Of a DNA stretch of 21,130 nt, positions 1 to 8,602 are shown one piece after another. The stretch is taken from the NCBI GenBank assembly GCA_002321895.1, contig DCMZ01000001.1:169312-190441 (forward strand), written 5' to 3'. Within the stretch, counting starts at the first letter, position 1. The number at the start of each line of letters is the position of its first letter. Below the pieces are notes generated by a model. That model saw only the letters and a program-made list of their open reading frames with translations. It searched no databases and was not told where the DNA came from. The position numbers and the translations under genes were made by a program. This DNA is from Bdellovibrionaceae bacterium UBA1609 (lineage in GTDB: Bacteria > Bdellovibrionota > Bdellovibrionia > Bdellovibrionales > UBA1609).

Positions 1-6
1 TATGTG

Positions 7-92
7 CCGAAGGCACCAAAAAAAATGGAAACTATCTCGATACTTACCATATATTTCAAAATTAAGTGCCGTTGACGCTGTCGTGCCTTCGG
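7..92. repeat. Inverted repeat upstream of HTH-TPR gene
   Basis: CCGAAGGCAC at 7-16 is exactly complementary to GTGCCTTCGG at 83-92. The first arm is also part of a local hairpin, GTGCC-gaa-GGCAC at 4-16. Each copy is followed on the plus strand by a run of seven or eight A residues. It does not read as an intrinsic terminator in either direction, because no T-run follows the stem on either strand. The second arm ends 27 nt before the start codon at 119, so it may be an operator or an mRNA fold controlling the HTH-TPR gene. That role is inference. Confidence 0.45.
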
Positions 93-118
93 AAAAAAAA
101 TAGAGTAATGTAGCCCCA

Positions 119-1351
119 ATGAAAAACGTCGTCCTGAATATTCACTTAATTCGTAACCGAATGACCGAATTAGACCTCAAGCAATGGTGGCTTGCCGAGC
201 AAATTGGTGTGGACCAAAAAACAGTACGTCGTTGGCTTCAGGGTAAGATAAAGCAAGTTAAGTGCGAAAATGCTAAGGCTTTAGCTGAAAAACTCGAATG
301 TGAGTTGGATGAGATCATTCTCTCCACTGACGAAGATTTACTTGCAACTCCTGAAGATCAAAAACGTGCGGCGGAATTGATTTCCTCAAGTCAGCTCATG
401 GAAAAATTAGGTCCGATCCAAGAATGGGATGTGCTCGAGGCTCTCTTGAAAGCTACTATCATTCCAAATCTTCCAGCCTTTGTTTTAGGGGAGTTGTATA
501 ACAAGCTTGCAGTAGCTTGCTGGAGGCAAAGTAAAATAGATCAAGCCTCAGTTTACGCCGACAAGGCATTTGAACTGGGCCAGAGAATCAATGACAAAAC
601 AACAATAGCTAACGCTACCTTGAGCCAAGCCAACATACACAGTTGGCGTGGAGAGACCGCCGATTCAATCAAAAAATATGAGCTGTGTTTACAACTCGAA
701 AAGTATTTGCCCGATCAAACCCTGGGATCTGTCTATTCAAATTTAGGTGCGATTTTGTGGGAGATCGGTGATTTAGAAAGTGGCCTAAACACTCAACTCA
801 AAGCAAAAAAAGTTTTCGAGAATCACGGCACTGACATGAATCGGAGTATCTGCCAAGCTCAGCTCTCATTTATATATTTGGAGAATGGTGAAGTTGGTAA
901 AGCCAAAGAAGCAGCAGAGCAATCCCTCATGCTTTCTGATTCTGCTTCTTACAAGCGTGGGCAATGTATGGGACACCTTGTACTTGGAGAAATAGCTGCC
1001 CGTATGGGCGAAACGAACACCGCAAAAAATAAGATTAAAACGGGCCTTGAGAAATTTTCTGAGCTGAACATTTACGAAGGCTTCAATTTTGAGTTTGCTG
1101 GCAGAACCTACAGGATTTTGGGAGAATTAGAGCAAGCTCAAGAGTATCTAACAGAAGGGTTGAAGTATTCTGAAAAATTCCCAGTTTATTTAGCCGCCCT
1201 CTATCGAGAGCTGGGAATTGTACTTTCTGAAATGGGATCGAAGAAGAACTTTGCACAGGAGTATTTATCGAGATCCATTTCAATTTTTGAATCCGTCGGC
1301 GCCCCCATAAGGGCCGAACAGGTAAAATCCATCAAGAAATCGTATAGTTAA
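119..1351 (+). CDS. HTH (XRE-type) transcriptional regulator with C-terminal TPR repeats
   Basis: Predicted cytosolic DNA-binding regulator of 410 aa. Residues ~9-68 form an XRE/Cro-like helix-turn-helix; the core WLAEQIGVDQKTVRRWLQGK reads as turn plus recognition helix. Residues ~105-400 are almost entirely helical with tetratricopeptide spacing (for example around the YSNLGAILWEIGDLESGL and YRILGELEQAQEYL stretches). There is no signal peptide or membrane segment. The layout recalls RRNPP-type regulators, where TPRs bind a peptide and gate the HTH, but no export gene for a small peptide is evident and sequence membership in that family cannot be claimed. ATG at 119 is the first plausible start and begins just before the HTH; no Shine-Dalgarno is visible upstream. 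A TPR lipoprotein gene follows 75 nt downstream in the same direction, so the two may act together. Confidence 0.85.
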   Translation: MKNVVLNIHLIRNRMTELDLKQWWLAEQIGVDQKTVRRWLQGKIKQVKCENAKALAEKLECELDEIILSTDEDLLATPEDQKRAAELISSSQLMEKLGPIQEWDVLEALLKATIIPNLPAFVLGELYNKLAVACWRQSKIDQASVYADKAFELGQRINDKTTIANATLSQANIHSWRGETADSIKKYELCLQLEKYLPDQTLGSVYSNLGAILWEIGDLESGLNTQLKAKKVFENHGTDMNRSICQAQLSFIYLENGEVGKAKEAAEQSLMLSDSASYKRGQCMGHLVLGEIAARMGETNTAKNKIKTGLEKFSELNIYEGFNFEFAGRTYRILGELEQAQEYLTEGLKYSEKFPVYLAALYRELGIVLSEMGSKKNFAQEYLSRSISIFESVGAPIRAEQVKSIKKSYS

Positions 1352-1426
1352 GCCATGTCCCCCGATGTCCCTTTTCAGTTTCAAGAAGTTTGGTAGATTG
1401 GTAGCACCCAACAGCGAGGGGGAGTG

Positions 1427-2380
1427 ATGATACGCCTACTAATAATTCTGATCTTTATGTCCAACACGGCCTGTGCACGCGTCAAAAAGGAGCCAACGAT
1501 GACCAATAACCTAACTGGAATTAATCAACTCTGGAATTTCTCGAACCCTGAAGAGACAAGAGGAAAGTTTGAGCAACTTTTGGTTGAACAATCTGAAACG
1601 GCTCCCCTTGATTATATACTTCAAATCAAAACTCAAATAGCAAGAACCTATTCACTTACTGCAAAATTTGAAGAAGCCCACTCTGTATTAGATGAGGTAG
1701 AGCCTCAGCTTAGTGCCGAGACACCAGTCGCAAAAGTCAGATACCTTTTGGAGCGAGGTCGGACGTTCAACTCAAACAACGAGAAATCAAAAGCAACAGA
1801 GCTGTTTGTCCAGGCATACAATTATGGGAGAGAGGTCGAGGCATATATCTATTCTGTTGATGCGGCTCACATGGTCGGCATTTCAAGTGCTACCCTGGAT
1901 GATAAGTTGGAGTGGAACCAAAAAGGACTGGAAGAGGCAGAAAAATCCAATGATCAAAATGTGCGAAGATGGATTGGAGTTTTCTACAACAACATGGGTT
2001 GGGATCTATTTGAAGCAAAACACTATACGGAAGCCCTAGCGAAGTTTGAACTGTGCCGAGACTTCTACCAGGAACTCGAAGCCAATGATCGCTTGGGGAT
2101 TGCCAAGTGGAGCATTGCAAAGACCTATAGATATCTTGGCCGTAACAGTGAGGCTCTCGCAATTCAGATGGCATTGCTCGCAGAAAAAGACGGCACTGAT
2201 GAAAGTGGCTACACCTATGAAGAACTTGGCGAGCTATATTTGCTAAAAGGTGAAACTGAAAAGGCAAAGACGTATTTTAGTAAAGCCCATGAAATACTGT
2301 CTAAAGATGTATGGCTTGAAAAAAATGAACCAGAGAGACTTCATCGACTCCTTAGGTTGACCGCGGAATCCAGTCAATAG
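1427..2380 (+). CDS. TPR-repeat lipoprotein
   Basis: Protein of 317 aa with an N-terminal export signal: a short basic start, a hydrophobic stretch of Leu/Ile, then SNTAC, with Cys16 a likely lipidation site. The -3 residue (Asn) is not an ideal lipobox, so lipidation is probable rather than certain. The rest is helical with TPR-like repeats. The clearest are at ~185-222 (YNNMGWDLFEAKHYTEALAKF), ~228-255 (IAKTYRYLGRNSEALAI) and ~266-293 (YEELGELYLLKGETEKAKTYF). A GAGGGGGAG ribosome site at 1416-1424 serves ATG 1427; a GTG directly before it (1424) would add one residue. Likely role is a periplasmic or membrane-anchored protein-protein adaptor. It follows the HTH-TPR gene and may be its partner or target. 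It converges on the response regulator gene at 2406 with only 25 nt between them. Confidence 0.75.
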   Translation: MIRLLIILIFMSNTACARVKKEPTMTNNLTGINQLWNFSNPEETRGKFEQLLVEQSETAPLDYILQIKTQIARTYSLTAKFEEAHSVLDEVEPQLSAETPVAKVRYLLERGRTFNSNNEKSKATELFVQAYNYGREVEAYIYSVDAAHMVGISSATLDDKLEWNQKGLEEAEKSNDQNVRRWIGVFYNNMGWDLFEAKHYTEALAKFELCRDFYQELEANDRLGIAKWSIAKTYRYLGRNSEALAIQMALLAEKDGTDESGYTYEELGELYLLKGETEKAKTYFSKAHEILSKDVWLEKNEPERLHRLLRLTAESSQ

Positions 2381-2405
2381 ATTCAGTTGGCCAATTTAAT
2401 TCTCC

Positions 2406-3089
2406 CTACTCTTGTTTTTTTAGAATCCAATTGCGGATGCCACTGAGCTGTTCATCTGTGATATCCAAGTAGTCGCAGTGACTTTTAAAACAATCCATTT
2501 CCCTATTATACGTGCTTTTTGAAACAAAAAAACTTAGCTGAGATTTTCCATCAAAGATTTCAGACCAGATGGAACCTGAAATTTGCAACTGAGTACCCGC
2601 TGGAATGAAGTGTGTTGTCGCCATTTCAAAACCTAATTCATCAATGCTAATGACTTCTCCATCAAACAGGAGCGACACCTTCTCACCTCCATTAGGAACT
2701 TCTACTTCCATTCCTAACCAATTCTCAAGTTCACTGGAGTGTATAAAATTGGACAGTTTATTATTTAAAGTCGGTCGATCAATGGGCTTAAAAATATAAT
2801 CACTCGCCCCACATTCTAACGCATAGGTTAAAGCCTCTGGATTCTTTGACCCCGAAACTACAATAATAGGGTGACTATCTCCACGACTTCGAATCCCTTT
2901 TATCAAGTTAAAACCTTTTTCTGAACCTTTGAAATTAAGGTCGATTAAGGAAAGCTGAGGAGCATTTTCTATGACCTTGGCTTTATACTCTTCAGGGTCT
3001 GAAAATGTTGTATGCTCCAAATCCATCCTATTTAGATAAGCCACCATAATTTCCAAGAAATCTTGATCGTCATCCAATACGTAAATCAC
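2406..3089 (-). CDS. Response regulator, REC plus PilZ-like output domain
   Basis: 227 aa. The N-terminal receiver domain (residues ~1-118) has the acidic triad DDD at 6-8, phospho-acceptor Asp50 in LIDL, Ser79 at the switch position and Lys101-Pro102. The C-terminal ~105 residues contain a VISIDELGFEM...IPAGTQLQI stretch. This resembles the D/NxSxxG strand and following strands of PilZ domains, but the N-terminal RxxxR c-di-GMP-binding motif is absent. It may therefore be a PilZ relative that no longer binds c-di-GMP. GTG start at 3089 is supported by GAGGA seven nt upstream. It is the last gene of the kinase operon, 14 nt after the second REC protein. Phosphorylation by the upstream hybrid kinase through its Hpt domain is the likely input; the output is unknown. 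Confidence 0.85.
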   Translation of the reverse strand: MIYVLDDDQDFLEIMVAYLNRMDLEHTTFSDPEEYKAKVIENAPQLSLIDLNFKGSEKGFNLIKGIRSRGDSHPIIVVSGSKNPEALTYALECGASDYIFKPIDRPTLNNKLSNFIHSSELENWLGMEVEVPNGGEKVSLLFDGEVISIDELGFEMATTHFIPAGTQLQISGSIWSEIFDGKSQLSFFVSKSTYNREMDCFKSHCDYLDITDEQLSGIRNWILKKQE

Positions 3090-3103
3090 AATTAAATCCT
3101 CAC

Positions 3104-3790
3104 TTACCTAAAATTATCTAATTTTTTTCGAATATCCTTAGCTAGGTCATTGGATGTTCCAGCAAACATTATTCGACTTTCATACTGTCCACTATCATCA
3201 AAGAACGAAGGAAAGGCTGTCGTTGAAAAACTGCACGAACTCAAGCCAAAAGAATCTAACAAGTGTGACTTCAATTGAACTTTTGTATTTTCTTTCAGTT
3301 TTACAGGGGATTGAATTTTCATACCAGATTCATGTATGTGAGTGATAGCCCCATAGGATTTCACGGACACTTTTGGCCCACTTCCCTCTTTGAAGGAATA
3401 CCTAAAAAAACTATTGTCTTTTAAGTTCTTACGAACCTTTTGTAAAACCGTCTTTGTATCAATAGGTTTAACTAAATAATCCGAAGCCTTCAAAGCAATG
3501 GCACGACTCACCAATACTTTTTCCTTCACCTGGCTCGCCACCACGACTGGAACTACCTTCAAACTATCATCAGTGAGTCTAAGATGTAAAAAATCGAAGC
3601 CTGATTCTCCTGGCATTTTTAAATCTAGAATGATTAAATGGGGACATACTGATCGGGCTGATTCCACTCCTGCTGAAACTGAATCAGCTTCGAACACCGT
3701 ACAACCTTGTGCCTCTAAAATCCTTCTAAATAAGATTCTGGCATCATCGCTATCATCGATAATAAGTATATTTTTTCTCTCTAAAGCCAT
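3104..3790 (-). CDS. Response regulator, REC plus PilZ-like C-terminal domain
   Basis: 228 aa. Receiver domain at residues ~6-122, with acidic pair Asp12-Asp13, phospho-acceptor Asp56 (LILDLKMPGESG), a T/S switch region at VVVASQ and Lys108-Pro109. The C-terminal ~100 residues (ending IRKKLDNFR) carry SYGAITHIHESGMKIQSP...LKENTKVQLKS, the same weak PilZ-like pattern as the next gene. No HTH or enzymatic output is seen. The ATG at 3790 shares one base with the kinase stop codon (TAATG), and AAGGTGG lies just upstream, so translation is coupled to the kinase. The two REC proteins share layout, length and position but differ widely in sequence, suggesting an old duplication. They probably compete for, or sequentially receive, phosphate from the same Hpt domain. 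Confidence 0.87.
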   Translation of the reverse strand: MALERKNILIIDDSDDARILFRRILEAQGCTVFEADSVSAGVESARSVCPHLIILDLKMPGESGFDFLHLRLTDDSLKVVPVVVASQVKEKVLVSRAIALKASDYLVKPIDTKTVLQKVRKNLKDNSFFRYSFKEGSGPKVSVKSYGAITHIHESGMKIQSPVKLKENTKVQLKSHLLDSFGLSSCSFSTTAFPSFFDDSGQYESRIMFAGTSNDLAKDIRKKLDNFR

Positions 3791-6700
3791 TAATCCACCT
3801 TGCTAAACTTTTCTCTATTCACTTCCATATTAGTTTCATATGCACGAAGAAGATTTATCACCTTGCTGGTATCTTTCTCCATAGCGGCCCTTTCAAGCTC
3901 CATGCATATCTGCCCCAAGCTCCCAAACCCATAACTCTTTGCCGTACCGGCAACATCATGAGAGATAGTCTCGATCAAATAGAAGTCCATATCATTTGCA
4001 GCTTGTTTAAGTTTCTTTAGGTCCACTAGGCGTTTTTGAAAATATCCTAAACGAAGATCAATAAGCTCATCCAATACCTCATCATCATCTCCAACTGAAT
4101 CGTCTTCATCAAAATCCGATAAAATTAAACCCTCACTAATACTTTCGATGGTTTCTAAAAGATCTCTTTTCTGAACCGGTTTGGTTAAGAATCCATCACA
4201 ACCAGCACCCAAAGCCTTCTGACGATCTGACTCCATAGCAAAAGCCGTCAGTGCTAAAATAGGAGTTCTCCTTTTGTTAGCCATCTTCTCATTCTCTCTA
4301 ATAGTCTCAGTTGCAGTATAACCGTCAATACCCTTCAACCGGATGTCCATTAAAATAAGATCAAAATCTCTCTCTCCGGCCAAAAGAACAGCATCGTCAC
4401 CATTGTCCACTTCAATAATTTCGTAGGGGAAATCTTTTAAATAGACTTTAACTACAAGTCGGTTCTCCCTATTGTCATCCACTAGAAGAATCTTCATAGG
4501 TTTCGCATCTTCAAGATGAGATGATTTATCCTTAAAAAAGAAATCTATATCTCTTCCCGCCGAAGATGGATCCAAAAGAGAATAAATTCCATCCCAGAAA
4601 TCAGCTCTTTTTACCGGCTTCATTAGAATTCTTAAATCCTCCATCTCCCTAACTTCATCATCTTCTTGAACAATCTCATCGGACGTCAGGAGCAATATGG
4701 GGATTTCCTTTTCTAGCTGTAGCCTAAGCCTTCTAGCCAGATCTAAACCAGTCATCCTAGGCATTTTATAATCAATGATCATAACATCAATGGCTTGTTC
4801 TCCATTTAGCTCTTCAAGCGCATCTATAGGACAAGAATACTCAAGTATTTTAATATCCCAATTCGATAGATACTGAGATAGGACAAACTGATTGGTTTTA
4901 TTATCATCGACAATTAATACGGTCTTTCCATTTAGATCCAGCAAGTGCGCTAACTGGCTATCTAAAGGCCCATAATATCTTTCTAAAGGTAAACTCACTT
5001 TAAAAGTACTTCCTACACCAAGCTTACTATCCACCTGAATACGCCCTCTCATGATTCGAGCGAACTTCTTACAAATTGCTAATCCAAGACCCGTTCCACC
5101 ATACTCTCTCGCAATGGCTGCATTTTCTTGTGCGAAGGATTTAAAAATTTCTTTCACAAAGGACTCTTCAATGCCTTTACCTGTGTCTCTTACTATTAAC
5201 TCTAAATTCCCCCCGATAGCTGAGTTCACATAGCCTGCCGACAAAAACACCTCGCCTCCATTAGGCGTAAACTTTATTGCATTCCCCACTAAGTTAACTA
5301 GTATCTGACGGATACGAGATGCATCCCCTACAAAATTTCTATGTGTACTCAAATCGACATAAGTTATTAGTTCCACACCCTTTTGCTGAGCTTGAATAGC
5401 CATAACTTCTGCAACTTTATCACATAGTTCTTCAGCACTAAAAGGCTCACGAACTAGATTCATTTCCCCAGCTTCAATTTTGGAAATATCTAGAATATCG
5501 TTAATCAAAACTAACAATGACTCCCCACTTTTGCGTAAAGTATTTATGTAACCACGCTGTGTTTGATCTAAATTTGTTTCAGAAAGAATAGAACTCATAC
5601 CAATAATAGCGTTCATTGGAGTTCTTATTTCATGACTCATATTTGCTAAAAATTGACTCTTTGCTCGAGTGGACTTTTCAGCTAAGTTTTTCTGTATAGA
5701 AAAACTTTTAGCCGTGTACTTTAATTTTTTTCGCTGTATAGACATTTTTTGAACAAGGTGTACTAGCCCTCCGCAAATGAACGAAAATATAAGCCCAAAT
5801 ACTATAACAAACTCTGGAAGATAGGATTTGTACTGTGCCACAAATTTTTTAGTTGGCATGGCTCGTAATATCCAATTGTTATTTATAAAACTCAAATTGG
5901 AATTAATACTAAGACCATCTTTAGCAGGAGTCCCTTTACCTTCAAATAAAACTCTACCATCCACTAATATCGTTAATTTAAAATTATTTTGCTCTATCCT
6001 ACTAAAAATATCAGAAAACAAATCCTTTACATCGAATACCCCTACTGAACTGCCCAAATATCTATCGCCGAAGTACAGGGGATGAATCACCAAGAAGCCC
6101 ATTCCTCCCTGCATTAACTCAAAGGGGTCTGTAAATATCGCCTCTCTGCTTTTTTGAGCTCTCTCAAAATAAGGTCGTCTTACGACACTCTTTTTATTAT
6201 CGAAACCTATAAGATCTTTTTGTTCATTTAAAGGCTCAACCCATCGAACGACATGCCGACGATCCACCCATTGAATAGCTCTATAAAGTCCAAAATCATT
6301 AATATGCTCAGCTGCATCCATTTTCCAAAACTTCTTATCGATCTTCCCACTGTAGACCATCCTCTTAGAAAACCTTTCAAAGGCTCCAAGAACTTGACTA
6401 TTAAGGAGATGAAAAACTTTAAAAACATTTTCAACTTCTATTCGGGTGGCTTTTTCAATAACTCGGATCTCTTTGTCCTTTAACTCCTGTCCTAACATCA
6501 CGAAAATTGTAAAAATAGAAATGGCTATAGGGAATGGTAACCAGGGCTCTTCCACAAGCCTCTTTTCCCTATCGTAAAAATAGGATGTATTTCCAATACT
6601 GATCAACAAAAATCCGGCAGCCGAGTGGAACGCCATTCTTGTATAGTTTTGCCAGCCAAAAGCCGAATCAAATTGAGCCAAATAACCAATCAATGCAATG

Positions 6701-7227
6701 ACACTTACCAAAAATAAAAAGAAAGTAATTACCCAAATAGTAATTTTCTTCCAGGAATTCCTCTCGTTCAAAGTGTGCACCATAATCAATGCACCACAAG
6801 CTAGAAATCCTATAGCCGTGTTGGGAGACATCCTTCCTGGATGAGATGTCAAAACTTGGATATAGTGTTTTATAAAATACTCATCGATGCCTAAGTTGAT
6901 GCCCAAGGCATATTGTACAAACGTAACTCCAGACAAAGCCATGATGAGTAGCGCGAGTCCCCTGGCTACCCAATTAAATTTCCGAAAGAGATGTATACTG
7001 GAAAGGCCCAAGGCCACTATAATAAACCCAATAGCTTCGTTGAATTGCATGGGTGGAAAATACGGTTGAATTTGAATAATAAAATTTGTTTTCGTCAGCC
7101 ATCCAAAAATGACAAATATTCCAGTTACTAAAACTAAAAAATTGAAAATATGAAAGGCTGAAATTTGTTTGGTTCGAAGTTCCAAATGTTCCTCTAAACT
7201 ATTCCGTACAAGTGGTTCATTATCCAA
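3790..7227 (-). CDS. Membrane hybrid histidine kinase: polytopic N-terminus, CHASE, HisKA, HATPase, REC, REC, Hpt
   Basis: 1145 aa. Residues ~25-215 contain about six hydrophobic helices with a PGRMSPNTAIGFL loop typical of polytopic sensor modules in other kinases and diguanylate cyclases; another helix is at ~230-247. Residues ~255-455 look like a periplasmic CHASE domain (YRAIQWVDRRHVVRWVEP, RRPYFERA). A final membrane helix lies at ~470-492. The H-box is at 529-540 (SHEIRTPMN, His532), the N-box has Asn649, and the G-boxes are DTGKG and GGTGLGL. REC1 has Asp774/775, Asp819 and Lys870; REC2 has Asp917/918, Asp961 and Lys1016. The C-terminal Hpt has His1090 (SHDVAGTAKSYGF). TTG 7227 is the start: a stop lies upstream in frame with no ATG between, and AGGA sits eight nt before it. 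It heads the operon with two REC proteins. The signal sensed is unknown. Confidence 0.93.
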   Translation of the reverse strand: MDNEPLVRNSLEEHLELRTKQISAFHIFNFLVLVTGIFVIFGWLTKTNFIIQIQPYFPPMQFNEAIGFIIVALGLSSIHLFRKFNWVARGLALLIMALSGVTFVQYALGINLGIDEYFIKHYIQVLTSHPGRMSPNTAIGFLACGALIMVHTLNERNSWKKITIWVITFFLFLVSVIALIGYLAQFDSAFGWQNYTRMAFHSAAGFLLISIGNTSYFYDREKRLVEEPWLPFPIAISIFTIFVMLGQELKDKEIRVIEKATRIEVENVFKVFHLLNSQVLGAFERFSKRMVYSGKIDKKFWKMDAAEHINDFGLYRAIQWVDRRHVVRWVEPLNEQKDLIGFDNKKSVVRRPYFERAQKSREAIFTDPFELMQGGMGFLVIHPLYFGDRYLGSSVGVFDVKDLFSDIFSRIEQNNFKLTILVDGRVLFEGKGTPAKDGLSINSNLSFINNNWILRAMPTKKFVAQYKSYLPEFVIVFGLIFSFICGGLVHLVQKMSIQRKKLKYTAKSFSIQKNLAEKSTRAKSQFLANMSHEIRTPMNAIIGMSSILSETNLDQTQRGYINTLRKSGESLLVLINDILDISKIEAGEMNLVREPFSAEELCDKVAEVMAIQAQQKGVELITYVDLSTHRNFVGDASRIRQILVNLVGNAIKFTPNGGEVFLSAGYVNSAIGGNLELIVRDTGKGIEESFVKEIFKSFAQENAAIAREYGGTGLGLAICKKFARIMRGRIQVDSKLGVGSTFKVSLPLERYYGPLDSQLAHLLDLNGKTVLIVDDNKTNQFVLSQYLSNWDIKILEYSCPIDALEELNGEQAIDVMIIDYKMPRMTGLDLARRLRLQLEKEIPILLLTSDEIVQEDDEVREMEDLRILMKPVKRADFWDGIYSLLDPSSAGRDIDFFFKDKSSHLEDAKPMKILLVDDNRENRLVVKVYLKDFPYEIIEVDNGDDAVLLAGERDFDLILMDIRLKGIDGYTATETIRENEKMANKRRTPILALTAFAMESDRQKALGAGCDGFLTKPVQKRDLLETIESISEGLILSDFDEDDSVGDDDEVLDELIDLRLGYFQKRLVDLKKLKQAANDMDFYLIETISHDVAGTAKSYGFGSLGQICMELERAAMEKDTSKVINLLRAYETNMEVNREKFSKVD

Positions 7228-7351
7228 CCTTCCATTCCTAGCCTCAATATGGACTAGTCCGAAAAAAGGTAAGTTATCGATATACTAGACCAAACTTCAA
7301 TTAAACATTTGCTCTAAACACTACCAAGTGTCAGGTCATTGAGATATCGGA

Positions 7352-8455
7352 TTAATACATAGGATCGGCGGTCAAAAAATCGAATGAAGAGTTCCATTGT
7401 AATTCTGTGGTTTCATCGAGTTCGCCAATTGACGCAGCTGAAACTCCAGAATGATCCACCAAGTAGCTAGAAGCAGAAAATCCAGTTACCCCTAAGCACG
7501 CTAAAGTGTTGTCTGTAACAATGTTAAAATCAGAAATACCGATGCAAGCGTTGCCATCTGTAAGATCATTGGACCCATTGTCAACGAAGCTATAAGAGAC
7601 GGCAATTTCGTTTCCCCCTTCGACTGAGGTTTTAGCTACGGCTTGCATTGAATCAGAAGCATTCTCTACGTAGGCAGAAAATAATCCTTCACTATTCAAC
7701 TCATTGAGAAGAACCCTATAGTGAGTTGTATAGGGCGTACTTGATACTTCTGAAAATTCAAATCGAGATAAGCCCGTTGTTAAATCATACTCAAATAAAG
7801 CAGCGGAAGCATTTTCTCCATTCTCAGTGTAAAGAAAACGAATCTTTGCATCTTCAATTCTATAATAGAAGTAGTTAGCATATTGGTTGTACGTGCTGTT
7901 TCCATCTACATCAAATGAAACTTTTGTATCAAAATGAGAGCCCGTTGAAGCTTCTACATCTTCAACTTTATAACCAATAACCTTCCCGGTAAGCACACCA
8001 CTCAAATCTACATCACAAGCATCAGATAACTCGGCCTTAACCTTTGAGCTTAGCACAAGAACATGACCAGATGTATATTCCAAATCCCCTCCCGTGGAGG
8101 GAAGAGATGTGGTAAAAACGCAAAGATTTTCTAATGCCTGATGAAACTGATACATTAAACTGTTTTGTGAACTTGGATCTCCATGTACACGGACAGAATC
8201 TTTTGGACTAGACCCAAAATCACCGCCGAGAGCAAAATCACTATCTTCCCAAAAACTTGCCAAGGAGGATTGAGTAGAAAGGGATGCCAACGATATCGAG
8301 GACGTATCAGGGACTGCCCTATTGACTTTATCGGCGGCCGTATCTAAAGCCTCCTTTAAAAAATTATTCTTACTCGATGAATTGCTACTCACATCTGCCT
8401 TTTTACACCCAGAATTTATAAAGCAAATCACCGTGAGAAATATCAGAAGCCGCAT
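7352..8455 (-). CDS. Predicted lipoprotein of unknown function
   Basis: 367 aa, not recognised. The N-terminus is a lipoprotein signal: hydrophobic residues 3-13 followed by INSGC with Cys17 as the probable acylated residue, then KK. A Ser/Asn-rich linker follows (~22-30 and ~50-67). The rest is Asp/Ser/Thr/Tyr-rich with alternating hydrophobic residues, suggesting a beta-rich outer-membrane or periplasmic fold. Three Cys beyond the lipobox (in LCVFTT, DACDV and NACIG) plus TLACLG could form disulfides. The ATG at 8455 is preceded by an excellent purine-rich ribosome site (GGGGAGGGTAGGA). It is transcribed in the same direction as its neighbours but separated by 124 nt from the kinase and 147 nt from the membrane protein, so it is probably its own transcription unit. 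Confidence 0.75.
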   Translation of the reverse strand: MRLLIFLTVICFINSGCKKADVSSNSSSKNNFLKEALDTAADKVNRAVPDTSSISLASLSTQSSLASFWEDSDFALGGDFGSSPKDSVRVHGDPSSQNSLMYQFHQALENLCVFTTSLPSTGGDLEYTSGHVLVLSSKVKAELSDACDVDLSGVLTGKVIGYKVEDVEASTGSHFDTKVSFDVDGNSTYNQYANYFYYRIEDAKIRFLYTENGENASAALFEYDLTTGLSRFEFSEVSSTPYTTHYRVLLNELNSEGLFSAYVENASDSMQAVAKTSVEGGNEIAVSYSFVDNGSNDLTDGNACIGISDFNIVTDNTLACLGVTGFSASSYLVDHSGVSAASIGELDETTELQWNSSFDFLTADPMY

Positions 8456-8602
8456 ACGTCCTACCCTCCCCTAACATCTAATATAGCTATTCGGCACTCC
8501 TCTTGGCCTTCCTTCAACCAATGAGTACAATCTTAACGATCTTAAGGTGAATTTAAAGAACCTGTATTGAAATGAACTAAATAGACTAAGACTTGATCAA
8601 CC

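Noticed and set aside
4..24. GTGCC-gaa-GGCAC followed by an A-run read as a minus-strand terminator
   Set aside because: On the minus strand the T-run comes before the stem, not after it, so it cannot act as an intrinsic terminator.
1890..2267. 125-codon antisense ORF within the TPR lipoprotein gene
   Set aside because: It is fully overlapped by a gene with clear TPR and signal features; Cys/His/Pro-rich composition is typical of a shadow frame.
7318..7331. ACACT-acca-AGTGT hairpin between the lipoprotein and the hybrid kinase genes
   Set aside because: Five-bp stem and only three T residues after it on the minus strand; too weak to call a terminator.
7228..7351. Promoter for the hybrid kinase operon on the minus strand (TTGAAG as -35)
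   Set aside because: No -10 with acceptable match at 16-18 nt; a promoter is expected here but I could not place it.
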